This document shows, piece by piece, positions 1 to 7,811 of a DNA stretch of 53,486 nucleotides. Within the stretch, counting starts at the first letter, position 1. Each line of letters starts with the position of its first letter. Source of the DNA: Bacteroidia bacterium (GTDB taxonomy: Bacteria > Bacteroidota > Bacteroidia > JANWJV01); the NCBI GenBank assembly GCA_025451785.1, contig JANWJV010000128.1, positions 1-53,486 on the forward strand, written 5' to 3'. The notes below the pieces were generated by a model. It saw only the letters and a list, made by a program, of their open reading frames with translations. It was not told the origin of the DNA and ran no database searches. A program made the translations under genes and the position numbers.

Positions 1-101
1 CCCTGGAGATCAACGCGGCCATCGATGCCTTCTTTGATGACAAAGGCGATTATACTCCCGAGAAGATCAATAAGCTGATCGATTATTTCTTTGAGCAATG
101 A
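1..101 (+). CDS. C-terminal end of an unidentified protein (partial)
   Basis: An open frame enters from the left edge and stops at 99-101. About 32 residues are visible, reading LEINAAIDAFFDDKGD and ending in LIDYFFEQ. They look like an amphipathic, acidic helical C-terminus of a cytoplasmic protein. I do not recognise the family and too little is present to name it. The next gene starts 108 bases further on with its own signal peptide, so a shared function is not implied. Confidence 0.5.
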   Translation, partial: LEINAAIDAFFDDKGDYTPEKINKLIDYFFEQ

Positions 102-209
102 GAGGTAGCGCACAATAATCCCATGTATTCCACCGTTGGATAAATAAACCTGCCGCTTTGCAACCAATCATTTATCTTAGCGTACAAGTTTGAGTTTAAA
201 AACCTTCCC

Positions 210-887
210 ATGAAAAAGATCTTCCTGCTGCTTTTCTCCGCGCCGTTGCTGCTCAACGCCCAAAGCACCACACAAACCCAGGCCACTGACCTGAAGACCC
301 TTTCACTTTCAGCGGAAGGCATCGCCGAGATCATGCCTGACATTGTTACCGCGAGCATTACCATGTCGGCAAGCATATATGATCAAAACCCGAGGGACGT
401 ATACGAAAAGCTGGTGAACGACGCCCTGGAAGACCTCAAGATAAAAGGCAATGTGAAGCAGACCAATACCAATATCAATAATAGCAACAGCTATAATAAC
501 AACGCCTGCACGTTCTTTACAAAGACCTATTCCATTTCGATGAGCAGCATCGAGGACTTCGAAAAGCTGAGGAGCGCCTGCGAGAACTTCAAGCGCAGCA
601 CCCTTAAAGTGGAATGTGTATTGACCTTCCTTGGCCTTCGCAACGAAACACTGATCAAGAACAAGATCGTGGCCTACGAGAACGCGCTGAAGAATGCCAA
701 GATGAAGGCCGAGCTGGCCGTGAAGACACTCGGAGGCAACCTTGGCCCGGCGATATCGCTTACTGAGAACACCAGTTACAGCAATAACTCCAGTTATAAT
801 TACAAGGACCAGTATTATAACCAGGACAAGAACGTGAAGGTGGTGTATGTGTACACCGTTAATGTGAAATTTCTTCTAAAGGAGTAA
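210..887 (+). CDS. SIMPL (DUF541) domain secreted protein
   Basis: 225 residues starting with a classical signal peptide (MKKIFLLLFSAPLLLNAQ), so probably periplasmic or outer-membrane associated. The mature part has the SIMPL/DUF541 pattern: an N-terminal strand LSLSAEGIAEIMPDIVTASI, a central pair of cysteines, and a late helical block of the type NALKNAKMKAELAVKTLGGNLG. Family members (BP26/OMP28, SIMPL) form oligomeric periplasmic assemblies; the biochemical role is not established. An Asn/Tyr-rich stretch precedes the last strand. It is followed after one base by a paralogue, so the two are very probably co-transcribed. Confidence 0.85.
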   Translation: MKKIFLLLFSAPLLLNAQSTTQTQATDLKTLSLSAEGIAEIMPDIVTASITMSASIYDQNPRDVYEKLVNDALEDLKIKGNVKQTNTNINNSNSYNNNACTFFTKTYSISMSSIEDFEKLRSACENFKRSTLKVECVLTFLGLRNETLIKNKIVAYENALKNAKMKAELAVKTLGGNLGPAISLTENTSYSNNSSYNYKDQYYNQDKNVKVVYVYTVNVKFLLKE

Positions 888-888
888 A

Positions 889-1587
889 GTGAAAAGAGCT
901 CTTCTTTCTCTCGTTCTAATTTGGTCGTGCGCCCTCAGCGCCCAGGACCTGCGCGACCACCGGCTTACCATCTCTTCGCAGGGAGCCGTTAGGGTGACAC
1001 CTGATGTTATTAAGTGCTCCATTTCCCTGTCAGGAAATTATTTCCGCCAGCAGGGTGCCACCGAGGATAAGATATGTGACAAGATACTTTCTGACCTTAA
1101 AATAAAGAGCCAGGCCAAACGCGTGGTAGGAGAGGAGTCGGGAGAAGAAGAGGGAGATTATGAAGGCGAGAGAGGCTACAACTCACCCCGCTATTACAGC
1201 CGTAACTACACCATTAGCTTTACTAAGGTGGAGGACTTTACAAAGCTGAGCGATGCTTGCGCGAAGCTGCAGCTGACCTCGGATGCCAAGCTGGGATGTA
1301 ATCTTACCTACCTCGGACTTAGCGATAGCACCTTGCAGGCGGCACGCCTCGCGGCATTCAAAGATGCCCTGGCGCAGGCCAAGATCAAGGCAGGATATGT
1401 AACTACAGTATTGGGTGGAAATGTGGGACCTCTTCTTACAGTGACCGATAACGGCAATTCATACGAAGAGGATGATGAGGATGGCACCGATGGCCTGGGT
1501 TACCGCTATGCCGACTATTACCTGCCCGGCAAGCCTTTGAAAATTCCCTTTGTAAGTTATGTGAATGTGATCTTTGAGCTCAGGTAG
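889..1587 (+). CDS. SIMPL (DUF541) domain secreted protein, paralogue of the preceding gene
   Basis: 232 residues from a GTG start, chosen because an AAGGAG ribosome-binding site at 879-884 lies just upstream inside the previous gene and a signal peptide (LLSLVLIWSCALSAQ) follows. It shares the SIMPL layout with its neighbour: ISSQGAVRVTPDVIKCSIS near the N-terminus and ALAQAKIKAGYVTTVLGGNVG near the C-terminus. It differs by two acidic insertions, one around residues 85-97 and one near residue 200. Tandem duplication followed by divergence is likely. Exact function unknown. Confidence 0.85.
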   Translation: MKRALLSLVLIWSCALSAQDLRDHRLTISSQGAVRVTPDVIKCSISLSGNYFRQQGATEDKICDKILSDLKIKSQAKRVVGEESGEEEGDYEGERGYNSPRYYSRNYTISFTKVEDFTKLSDACAKLQLTSDAKLGCNLTYLGLSDSTLQAARLAAFKDALAQAKIKAGYVTTVLGGNVGPLLTVTDNGNSYEEDDEDGTDGLGYRYADYYLPGKPLKIPFVSYVNVIFELR

Positions 1588-1631
1588 TGCGTTCGCTCGT
1601 ATGTTCGTTCGTTCGTTCGAACGCACATACG
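1587..1631. repeat. Inverted repeat with GTTC iterations between convergent genes
   Basis: GTGCGTTCG at 1587-1595 is matched by its exact complement CGAACGCAC at 1618-1626. Between them lie several GTTC units, and a perfect 10-bp palindrome CGTTCGAACG spans 1613-1622. A second, smaller pair (GTATG/CATAC) is nested inside. It sits exactly between the convergent SIMPL and YwqK genes, so it may act as a bidirectional terminator, though no T-run follows. Confidence 0.5.
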
Positions 1632-1649
1632 CACTATTACACTAACGTG

Positions 1650-2378
1650 CTATCGTTTATTCAACTCACCGTTAACGTAATACTCCTCGGTAGCTTTTCC
1701 CTTCTCGTCGTATACCTTCCACTTGCCTTCCTTGCGGTAGTCAATGGCGGCCTTGTCGAATACCATAGCGCCTTCTTCTTTTATATTGCCGTTGGGATAG
1801 TATTCCTTTTTAGTGTAAACTTTTTTCTTGGGATCAATGATCTCGAACAACGATTCAGGGTTGCCGTCGGTGAAATAGGAGTTACGCCGCACAAGGTAGA
1901 TCATGTTCTTCTCCGATTCTTCATCGTACTCCAGCTTCCCGTTTGGATAATAATCTTTTTGCTTCTGTACCTGGCCGTTGTAATACACCACTTCTGATTT
2001 CATGGTTGAATCGGAGTAATACAGCACCATGGTGCAGCGCTTAAGGTCATTCACCTTAAAGCTGCGTTCTATCTTGCCATTCTCGTAATAGTTCTTGTAA
2101 ATACGAAGACTGCCATCAACATAATAACCTTTGTGAAGCAGCTTGCCGCTTTCATACTGGTCCTCCACCCATCCCTGGCTGGCGTACCCCTTCTTATCGT
2201 TTCTAACAGAATCGCCGCCCACGTTGGCATTCAGGCGCTCGTAGATATTGATCCCGTAGGTGGAATCATATACCTCTTTCTGGGTATATTTCTTGCCCCC
2301 AATAAACTTGGGAAGGAGCTGGGCTTGAAGAGAAATACCTGAAAGCAGCAGGAATATGGCGGGAATTACTTTCTTCAC
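1650..2378 (-). CDS. YwqK/MORN-repeat family secreted protein
   Basis: 242 residues from a GTG at 2378. I prefer this start because a signal peptide begins there (VKKVIPAIFLLLSGISLQAQ); a longer frame to 2480 would overlap the upstream gene and bury the signal. The mature protein is made of MORN/YwqK-type repeats with the pattern YY-NG-x-x, for example YYENGKIERSF, YYNGQVQKQKDYYPNGKLEY, EYYPNGNIKEEG and EYYVNGELN. Such repeats are annotated as YwqK antitoxins in Bacillus, but in Bacteroidota they are mostly exported proteins of unknown role, so no toxin-antitoxin function is claimed. Last gene of the minus-strand run that starts at 7325. Confidence 0.8.
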   Translation of the reverse strand: MKKVIPAIFLLLSGISLQAQLLPKFIGGKKYTQKEVYDSTYGINIYERLNANVGGDSVRNDKKGYASQGWVEDQYESGKLLHKGYYVDGSLRIYKNYYENGKIERSFKVNDLKRCTMVLYYSDSTMKSEVVYYNGQVQKQKDYYPNGKLEYDEESEKNMIYLVRRNSYFTDGNPESLFEIIDPKKKVYTKKEYYPNGNIKEEGAMVFDKAAIDYRKEGKWKVYDEKGKATEEYYVNGELNKR

Positions 2379-2415
2379 GATTCGGTTCTTGTACGAATAT
2401 AATATTTTTTTGTTC

Positions 2416-3054
2416 TCATAGCTTCCAGCCCCTGGCCATAAGTACGGTCTTGCAGGAAACGCAGAATCCTGTCTCCTCATCAGTGTGGTTCTTGCCTTCC
2501 GCGTCGCGCATAAAGCAGCTTTTTTCAGGACAATGATCGAGGCCCTGGGTATGCCCCAGCTCGTGAATGGAAACTTTGAACAATTGTGAAAGCAAGTTGG
2601 TCTTGGAAAGCCTGAAGGTGGAGACGACGCATGATTTGCCGGGCTGGTACCCCAATCCCATCACACCCCAGTCAACGATCTCGCCCTTATCGGTGCTGAT
2701 GTCCTTGCCGGTGATGCCGATGGTCGTTTGTCCTTCGGGTGTGTTCCTCGAAAGATAAGCGATAAGCGTATCGGCCCTGTAGCGGTTGCGTGGTTTATAA
2801 TAAGCCGCGGCAGGAAGAGCAATGGCGGGAAGAAGAATTACTTCAGGGCAATACTTTTTCAGTTCTTTAATCACATGTTCGGCTTGCGCGGTTGGCAGGT
2901 CTTTGAATGGCTGCACGCGAATGACCGGCTTAAAGGCCTGATCCGCATTCCTTACAGGTAAAGCAGGAACAGGTGCTTGAGCGCGCTCGGTTGAAGGCTG
3001 GCCGCAATAAACAAACAGGAGAAGCCAGGATAAGAAAAAGATGGACCGGAACAT
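2416..3054 (-). CDS. Archaemetzincin-type zinc metalloprotease, lipoprotein
   Basis: 212 residues. The N-terminus is a lipoprotein signal with Cys17 in LLLFVYCGQ, so the enzyme is probably anchored to the membrane by lipid. Residues 164-174 form HELGHTQGLDH, the metzincin zinc site. They are followed by Cys175, Cys180, Met182 and Cys198-x-x-Cys201, which matches the archaemetzincin (peptidase M54) signature except that 15 rather than 17 residues separate the Met and the last CxxC. Known archaemetzincins are mostly cytoplasmic, so the lipobox is notable. The substrate is unknown. An AGGAGG lies directly against the ATG. It sits 17 bases after trxB on the same strand. Confidence 0.85.
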   Translation of the reverse strand: MFRSIFFLSWLLLFVYCGQPSTERAQAPVPALPVRNADQAFKPVIRVQPFKDLPTAQAEHVIKELKKYCPEVILLPAIALPAAAYYKPRNRYRADTLIAYLSRNTPEGQTTIGITGKDISTDKGEIVDWGVMGLGYQPGKSCVVSTFRLSKTNLLSQLFKVSIHELGHTQGLDHCPEKSCFMRDAEGKNHTDEETGFCVSCKTVLMARGWKL

Positions 3055-3071
3055 CCTCCTTTTTTATAAAA

Positions 3072-4022
3072 CTAGTGGATACCTTTTGCGGCTAAGTAGC
3101 GCTCGGCATCAAGGGCTGCCATACAACCGGTGCCTGCGGCAGTAACGGCCTGGCGATAGATCTTGTCCTGCGCGTCACCGGAGGCAAATACTCCTTCTAT
3201 ATTAGTACGGCTGGAACCTGGCGTGGCCTTTATATACCCCGTCTCATCAAGGTCGAGCCAACCTTTAAAGATGTCGGTATTGGGTTTGTGGCCAATGGCG
3301 ACAAAAAAACCGGTAACAGTTAGTTTGCGGAGCTCGCCGGTCTTCACGTTCTTTACAGTAACACCGTCCACCATTTTATCGCCATGCACTTCAACAGTCT
3401 CTGAATTCCAAACGATCTCGATATTGGGTGTGTTCATGGCGCGGTGCTGCATGGCCTTTGAAGCCCTCAGTTCATCGCGGCGAATGATCATATACACTTT
3501 GGTGCAAAGCTTGGCGAGGTAGGTGGCTTCTTCAGCGGCAGTGTCGCCTCCTCCAACGATCGCCACTTCCTGTCCGCGGAAAAAGAAACCATCGCAAACA
3601 GCACAGGCGGAAACACCTGAGCCATTGAGGCGGTGCTTTTGTTCCGAAGGCAATCCCAGCCATTTTGCGGAAGCCCCTGTAGCGATGATCACCGTATCAG
3701 CATGTATCTCGGTGTTTTCATCGATAAACACTTTGTGCACGGGGCCGGTAAAGTCAACTTTGGTAGCATGCCCGTAGCGGATATCGGTCTTGAAGCGTTC
3801 TGCCTGTGCCTTAAAATCTTCCATCATTTTGGGGCCTTGCACACCGGTGGGATAACCAGGATAGTTTTCCACTTCGGTGGTGGTAGTAAGCTGCCCGCCT
3901 GGCTCGTGGCCCATGTACATCACGGGCTTAAGGTCGGCCCTGGCGGCATAAATGGCGGCAGTATATCCTGCAGGCCCTGATCCGATGATCAGGCACTTCA
4001 CGTGTTCAATGTTTTGGCTCAT
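3072..4022 (-). CDS. trxB: Thioredoxin-disulfide reductase
   Basis: 316 residues from ATG at 4022 (MSQNIEHVKC); a longer frame exists upstream but would run into the DUF4249 gene. The enzyme moves electrons from NADPH through FAD to thioredoxin in the cytoplasm. Visible motifs are the FAD-binding GSGPAG at 15-20, the redox-active Cys140-Ala-Val-Cys143, the NADPH-binding GGGDTAAEEA and the C-terminal FASGDAQD motif of the FAD domain. Length and order (FAD, NADPH insert, FAD) are standard for low-molecular-weight TrxB. It lies between a DUF4249 lipoprotein and a Cys-rich metalloprotease with gaps under 20 bases, so co-transcription is likely. Confidence 0.96.
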   Translation of the reverse strand: MSQNIEHVKCLIIGSGPAGYTAAIYAARADLKPVMYMGHEPGGQLTTTTEVENYPGYPTGVQGPKMMEDFKAQAERFKTDIRYGHATKVDFTGPVHKVFIDENTEIHADTVIIATGASAKWLGLPSEQKHRLNGSGVSACAVCDGFFFRGQEVAIVGGGDTAAEEATYLAKLCTKVYMIIRRDELRASKAMQHRAMNTPNIEIVWNSETVEVHGDKMVDGVTVKNVKTGELRKLTVTGFFVAIGHKPNTDIFKGWLDLDETGYIKATPGSSRTNIEGVFASGDAQDKIYRQAVTAAGTGCMAALDAERYLAAKGIH

Positions 4023-4039
4023 GGAACGCAAATTTAATA

Positions 4040-4924
4040 TTAATTGGCAATTACGGTTTTGTAGGTAACGCCATAGCCGCCCCACACTCCCAGGCCTCCT
4101 CCTTTTATGTTGGTTTTAATAGTTGTAGGCGCCGCAAAAGGATTCCCGTTGCTGGCCGATTCTACCTCGAAAGTTCGGTAAAAATCAAAGCTCTCACGGT
4201 CAGTAGTACAGAAGCGAACGGTGATCACATCCCCCTTTTTGAAATAGCCCCGCTCCACGTTATTGTCGTCCTCTTTGGAGGAGTTGTATTCCACCCCGCG
4301 GGTATAGAAAAAGTCGAAGCTCTTGCCATCAAAGAACTTGTCGTCGAAAGCGGAGCCGATAGGAGAAAGGAACTTGCTGTCCTTCCCGGTACGCTTCGCC
4401 GACCAGCGATAGGCATTGCCCAGCCCCTGTGGATCGCTCAGATGCGCGTATACAAAGCCCAATGAATCGCGAGGAGGATCTACCTTGAACCAAATGGAAT
4501 CGAGCGGAACGGTGTCGGGAATGAGCGTGGTGGCCGTCAATGTCTTTCCTTCAGCCTGGATAGTTAGCGAATAGGTTTTGCCCAGCGTTCCGATCATGTT
4601 CTGGCCTTTGTAAACCACCGGCGGAAAAAAGTTCAGGTCAAAAGTTTGTTTCAATGTGTCGGTAGTATTTCCATCCGATACTGTCACCAGCGCTCCATAC
4701 ACCACTGTGTTCGCGATGGTGGCCGAATCAACGGGCGCAAAATAGGCCGAGCTCTTGGTTAGGATAACATAGGGCAATGCGCCTTGTTCGATATGCCCCT
4801 CTACCACGATCTTCTTCTCCGCTTCAGGCAGCACAATATTAATGTCTTGCTCACAGCCGTTAAGGAGTATTAGTACTAATGCAACACTCACCCAATTCGA
4901 TATTCGTAATTCGCTTATTCGCAT
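4040..4924 (-). CDS. DUF4249 family lipoprotein
   Basis: 294 residues. The signal ends in a lipobox, LILLNGCEQD, so the mature protein is lipid-anchored. The sequence after it (IVVEGHIEQG, PYVILTKSSAYFAPVDS, then a beta-rich body) is the DUF4249 pattern. DUF4249 proteins are a Bacteroidota family regularly encoded next to TonB-dependent receptors, which fits the receptor gene 19 bases upstream. By analogy it may be a surface partner or plug-associated lipoprotein; the ligand is not known. Start taken as the first ATG, since no in-frame Met lies closer to the signal helix. Confidence 0.85.
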   Translation of the reverse strand: MRISELRISNWVSVALVLILLNGCEQDINIVLPEAEKKIVVEGHIEQGALPYVILTKSSAYFAPVDSATIANTVVYGALVTVSDGNTTDTLKQTFDLNFFPPVVYKGQNMIGTLGKTYSLTIQAEGKTLTATTLIPDTVPLDSIWFKVDPPRDSLGFVYAHLSDPQGLGNAYRWSAKRTGKDSKFLSPIGSAFDDKFFDGKSFDFFYTRGVEYNSSKEDDNNVERGYFKKGDVITVRFCTTDRESFDFYRTFEVESASNGNPFAAPTTIKTNIKGGGLGVWGGYGVTYKTVIAN

Positions 4925-4943
4925 AGATTCATTTTTCGTTGAT

Positions 4944-7325
4944 TCACCATTTGAAATTCCATGTTACAGAAGGTAAAATAGGGAATAAGGAAACTTGCTT
5001 GGCCTGTACCACCAGGTCCTGTGTTTGAACGGCACCGGTAGTGGCTATATAAATGAAATAAGGATTGTGCCTGTTGTATACATTGAAGACCGAAAAATTC
5101 CAGCTCGACTGGAACTTCTTGTGTTTTTTTCCTTGTAGGGTTGCTGAAATATCGAGCCGGTGGTAGGGCGCCATGCGGAAGGAGTTGCGATCGCCATACT
5201 GGTTCACGATCCTTTCCTCGAAAACGTATCGTGCCACAGGTAGTGTGATGGCGTTGCCGGTTCCGTAAACGAAGATGCCGGAGAATGACCAGCGCTCCGT
5301 AAGATCGTAGGTTAACACTACGCTGGCATCGTGTCTCCTGTCATACTTGGCATAAAATGTCTTGCCGTCATTCAGTTCGGGGAATTGGCGTGTTGTCCAG
5401 GAAAGAGTATAGCCTATCCATCCGTTGAACTTGCCGGTGCGTTTTTTTAGAAACAGTTCCGCTCCATAACTTTCGCCGTTGCCATAAGTGAAGCTGTTGT
5501 CGGCATTGTCGCTAACGTTGTCTTCTGGCAGCGAACCTTCCTTGTATTCTACCTGGTTCTTCATGGTCTTGTAATACACTTCAAGAGATGTTTCGTACGT
5601 ATCTTCCTTAAAATTCCTGAAGTATCCGGCGGCATATTGGATGCCGTTTTGCGGCTTCACCAGCTCTGAGCTGGGTACCCAAATGTCGGTAGGAAGCGCC
5701 ACCGCCGAAAGCGAGGCCAGGTGAATGTACTGGTAGTTTTGTGTGAAGCTGGCCTTCACCGAGCTCTTTTTATTGATGGCATAACGTATAGAAAAGCGCG
5801 GCTCCAGGCCTCCGTAGGTCTTTACCTTTTCAAAGCGCTTGTAACTGATCGTGTCGACAGTACTCCCTTTCAGATCCTTCACATAACGTTCAAAAGGCCC
5901 TACCTGCATGAAGTAGGAATAGCGCAGGCCAGCATTGATGCGGATCTTCTCGGTAACATCAAAGTCATCGGTAAAATAAATGGCGCTTTCATGCGCGTAC
6001 TGTTTGATGATATCTCCCAGGTCAAATTCAACATCCCCTGATTTTGCGCTGGCATTGCTCGGCACAAAGATGTGATAGATATAATTGGCGCCGAACTTTA
6101 TGTTGTGAAGATTGGACGGGAAATAACTGAAGTCGGCCTTCGCGTTCCAGTCGGTGATGCCCGAGAAAAGCCTGAACTCAAAGCCGCTTTGTTCCGCTCC
6201 GAACTCGAACTTGTAATCGCTGAAGATCGCCGAAGTGTTCATGAACAATTTGTCATTGAACAAGTGGTTCCATCGAAGGCAAGTGGTGGCGTTACCCCAG
6301 GGAATGTCAACCTTAAATTCCGAATCCTTGTTGCTATAAGTGAATACATCCCTTCCGAAATAACCGCTGAAAAAAAGCCGGTCCTTGTCCGATAAGCGAT
6401 AATTAAGTTTTGTATTGAGATCATAAAAATGATAACCGCTTCCGCGGAAAGCGGAGGTCTCCTTGATGAAAGGCTTCATTACTATATCGATATAGGTACG
6501 GCGCCCTGAGACCATAAAGGAACCGGTGTCCTTCTTGATAGGCCCCTGCAGGGTAAGCCTCGATGAGATGAGGCCGATGCCTCCCTCCGAATGGAAGCTC
6601 TTGTTATTACCGTCGATCATAGTGATGTCGAGCACCGAAGCAAGCCTGCCGCCATACTGCGCAGGCATACCGCCTTTGATAAGATTGATGCTCTTCACGG
6701 CATCGCCATTGAACACAGAAAAAAAGCCGAACAGGTGAGAAGCATTGTACACTACGGCCTCATCCAGCAGGATGAGGTTCTGGTCAGGCCCTCCGCCGCG
6801 CACATAAAATCCTGAGTTGCCATCGCCTGCCGATTTCACCCCAGGCAGTAACTGGATGGTCTTAAGGATGTCTACCTCTCCCATAAAAGCCGGAAGGCCT
6901 TTTATCTGTTTCATCTCCAGCTGCACAGTACCCATCTCACTTCCACTCACGTTCTTATCCGTTTTTTCGCTGCTCACTTCTATCTCCTTGGCGATATAGG
7001 TCTTGGTCTTTAAACTGATGTTGATCCTGAGGTCCTGGTCAAGAACGATCTCCTGTACATGGTCCTCAAAACCGAGATAGGTCACCGCGAGCTGATAATT
7101 ACCTTTGTCGGCAGTAAAAGAATAGAAGCCGTACTGGTTAGTGGTAGTGCCTTTAAGGAGCTCCTTGATGAACACATTGGCTCCAATGGCCGATTCGCCG
7201 GAGGCTGCGTCCTTTATATACCCGCTGATGGTATATTTTTCAATTTTTTCTTGCGAAAAGAGAGAGCCGGACAGCAAAAAAACGCTTAAGGCTGAAATGA
7301 AGGTCCGGGGGAAGGAGGCGCGCAT
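4944..7325 (-). CDS. TonB-dependent receptor with carboxypeptidase-like regulatory domain
   Basis: 793 residues. A signal peptide (SALSVFLLSGSLFSQ) is followed by a carboxypeptidase-regulatory-like domain (about 30-115: YTISGYIKDAASGESAIGANV), a plug domain (about 135-240, with GFYVRGGGPDQNLILLDEA), and a beta-barrel ending in the expected terminal aromatic-rich strand (VTWNFKW). It imports an unidentified substrate across the outer membrane using TonB energy. The DUF4249 lipoprotein directly downstream is the usual partner of this receptor subtype. A TACTTTTG element at 7339-7346 gives a likely promoter. No substrate can be named from sequence. Confidence 0.9.
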   Translation of the reverse strand: MRASFPRTFISALSVFLLSGSLFSQEKIEKYTISGYIKDAASGESAIGANVFIKELLKGTTTNQYGFYSFTADKGNYQLAVTYLGFEDHVQEIVLDQDLRINISLKTKTYIAKEIEVSSEKTDKNVSGSEMGTVQLEMKQIKGLPAFMGEVDILKTIQLLPGVKSAGDGNSGFYVRGGGPDQNLILLDEAVVYNASHLFGFFSVFNGDAVKSINLIKGGMPAQYGGRLASVLDITMIDGNNKSFHSEGGIGLISSRLTLQGPIKKDTGSFMVSGRRTYIDIVMKPFIKETSAFRGSGYHFYDLNTKLNYRLSDKDRLFFSGYFGRDVFTYSNKDSEFKVDIPWGNATTCLRWNHLFNDKLFMNTSAIFSDYKFEFGAEQSGFEFRLFSGITDWNAKADFSYFPSNLHNIKFGANYIYHIFVPSNASAKSGDVEFDLGDIIKQYAHESAIYFTDDFDVTEKIRINAGLRYSYFMQVGPFERYVKDLKGSTVDTISYKRFEKVKTYGGLEPRFSIRYAINKKSSVKASFTQNYQYIHLASLSAVALPTDIWVPSSELVKPQNGIQYAAGYFRNFKEDTYETSLEVYYKTMKNQVEYKEGSLPEDNVSDNADNSFTYGNGESYGAELFLKKRTGKFNGWIGYTLSWTTRQFPELNDGKTFYAKYDRRHDASVVLTYDLTERWSFSGIFVYGTGNAITLPVARYVFEERIVNQYGDRNSFRMAPYHRLDISATLQGKKHKKFQSSWNFSVFNVYNRHNPYFIYIATTGAVQTQDLVVQAKQVSLFPILPSVTWNFKW

Positions 7326-7338
7326 GGAAAATACCCTC

Positions 7339-7346
7339 CAAAAGTA
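7339..7346 (-). promoter_or_regulatory. -7 promoter element for the TonB receptor operon
   Basis: On the minus strand this reads TACTTTTG, a full match to the Bacteroidota -7 consensus TAnnTTTG, 13 bases before the receptor ATG at 7325. No good -33 TTTG is seen at the usual spacing, so confidence is limited. Confidence 0.4.
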
Positions 7347-7359
7347 GAAAATATAAGGC

Positions 7360-7391
7360 TTGCTGTTATATAGTTAGATTTTATAAATTTG
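7360..7391 (+). promoter_or_regulatory. Promoter of tRNA-Pro
   Basis: TTG at 7360-7362, a 21-base spacer, and TAAATTTG at 7384-7391 match the Bacteroidota housekeeping promoter. The predicted start lies a few bases before the mature tRNA 5' end at 7408. Confidence 0.65.
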
Positions 7392-7407
7392 CATCCTTAT
7401 TATAATT

Positions 7408-7484
7408 CGGGGTGTAGCGTAGCCTGGTATCGCGTCAGCATGGGGTGCTGGAGGTCGTCGGTTCAAATCCGGCCACCCCGACCA
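7408..7484 (+). tRNA. tRNA-Pro (anticodon GGG)
   Basis: 77 bases with an encoded CCA. The acceptor stem pairs CGGGGTG (7408-7414) with CACCCCG (7474-7480). The T-loop GTTCAAATC is canonical. The anticodon stem TCAGC/GCTGG carries loop ATGGGGT, placing anticodon GGG at 7442-7444, which reads CCC and CCU proline codons. The overall sequence is close to bacterial proline tRNAs, which also begin with C at position 1. Confidence 0.96.
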
Positions 7485-7486
7485 GC

Positions 7487-7520
7487 AGAAAGGCAGTTGA
7501 GAGACTGCCTTTCTTTATTT
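7487..7520 (+). terminator. Terminator after tRNA-Pro
   Basis: A perfect 11-bp stem, AGAAAGGCAGT (7487-7497) with ACTGCCTTTCT (7504-7514), loop TGAGAG, followed by TTATTT. It begins three bases after the tRNA CCA and also separates the tRNA from the small minus-strand gene. Confidence 0.8.
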
Positions 7521-7527
7521 CTGCCGG

Positions 7528-7689
7528 CTATGGTATAGTAGGTGGTTTTCCACGTATTACCCTGAGGAGCACCGCTATAAGCGCCAGTATCAGTAGCAAA
7601 TGAATAATGTACCCAGCACTATAGGCGAAAAATCCGATGGCCCAAAGGATGACCAGGATAATGGCCACAACGTATAGAAGGTCTTGCAT
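7528..7689 (-). CDS. Small Lmo0937-like membrane protein (53 aa)
   Basis: A 53-residue frame starting MQDLLYVVAIILVILWAIGF and ending RVIRGKPPTIP. It has two hydrophobic segments (about 4-21 and 24-43), separated by a short turn with FAYSAGYIIH, and a basic C-terminus. This is the layout of the Lmo0937/DUF5670 family of tiny membrane proteins, which in Bacteroidota are often found near stress genes such as YtxH and DUF892 proteins, as here. Its function is not known. A possible AGGAGA lies 18 bases upstream of the ATG, somewhat far. Confidence 0.75.
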   Translation of the reverse strand: MQDLLYVVAIILVILWAIGFFAYSAGYIIHLLLILALIAVLLRVIRGKPPTIP

Positions 7690-7811
7690 AATATGTTTTT
7701 TTGATCTCTCCTAAACATTAAAATCCATGCCTTTCCATTTATGCACGATCCAGTACGGATTTAGGGATAAGGTGAGGGTGCTAGTGTACAGGCCTTCCCA
7801 GTTTGAGGTAT

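Noticed and set aside
1650-2378. YwqK protein as the antitoxin of a toxin-antitoxin pair
   Set aside because: It has a signal peptide and no toxin gene beside it; the MORN-repeat match does not imply antitoxin function.
7441-7446. tRNA-Pro anticodon read as TGG
   Set aside because: Aligning the five-base anticodon stem puts the loop at ATGGGGT, so the anticodon is GGG.
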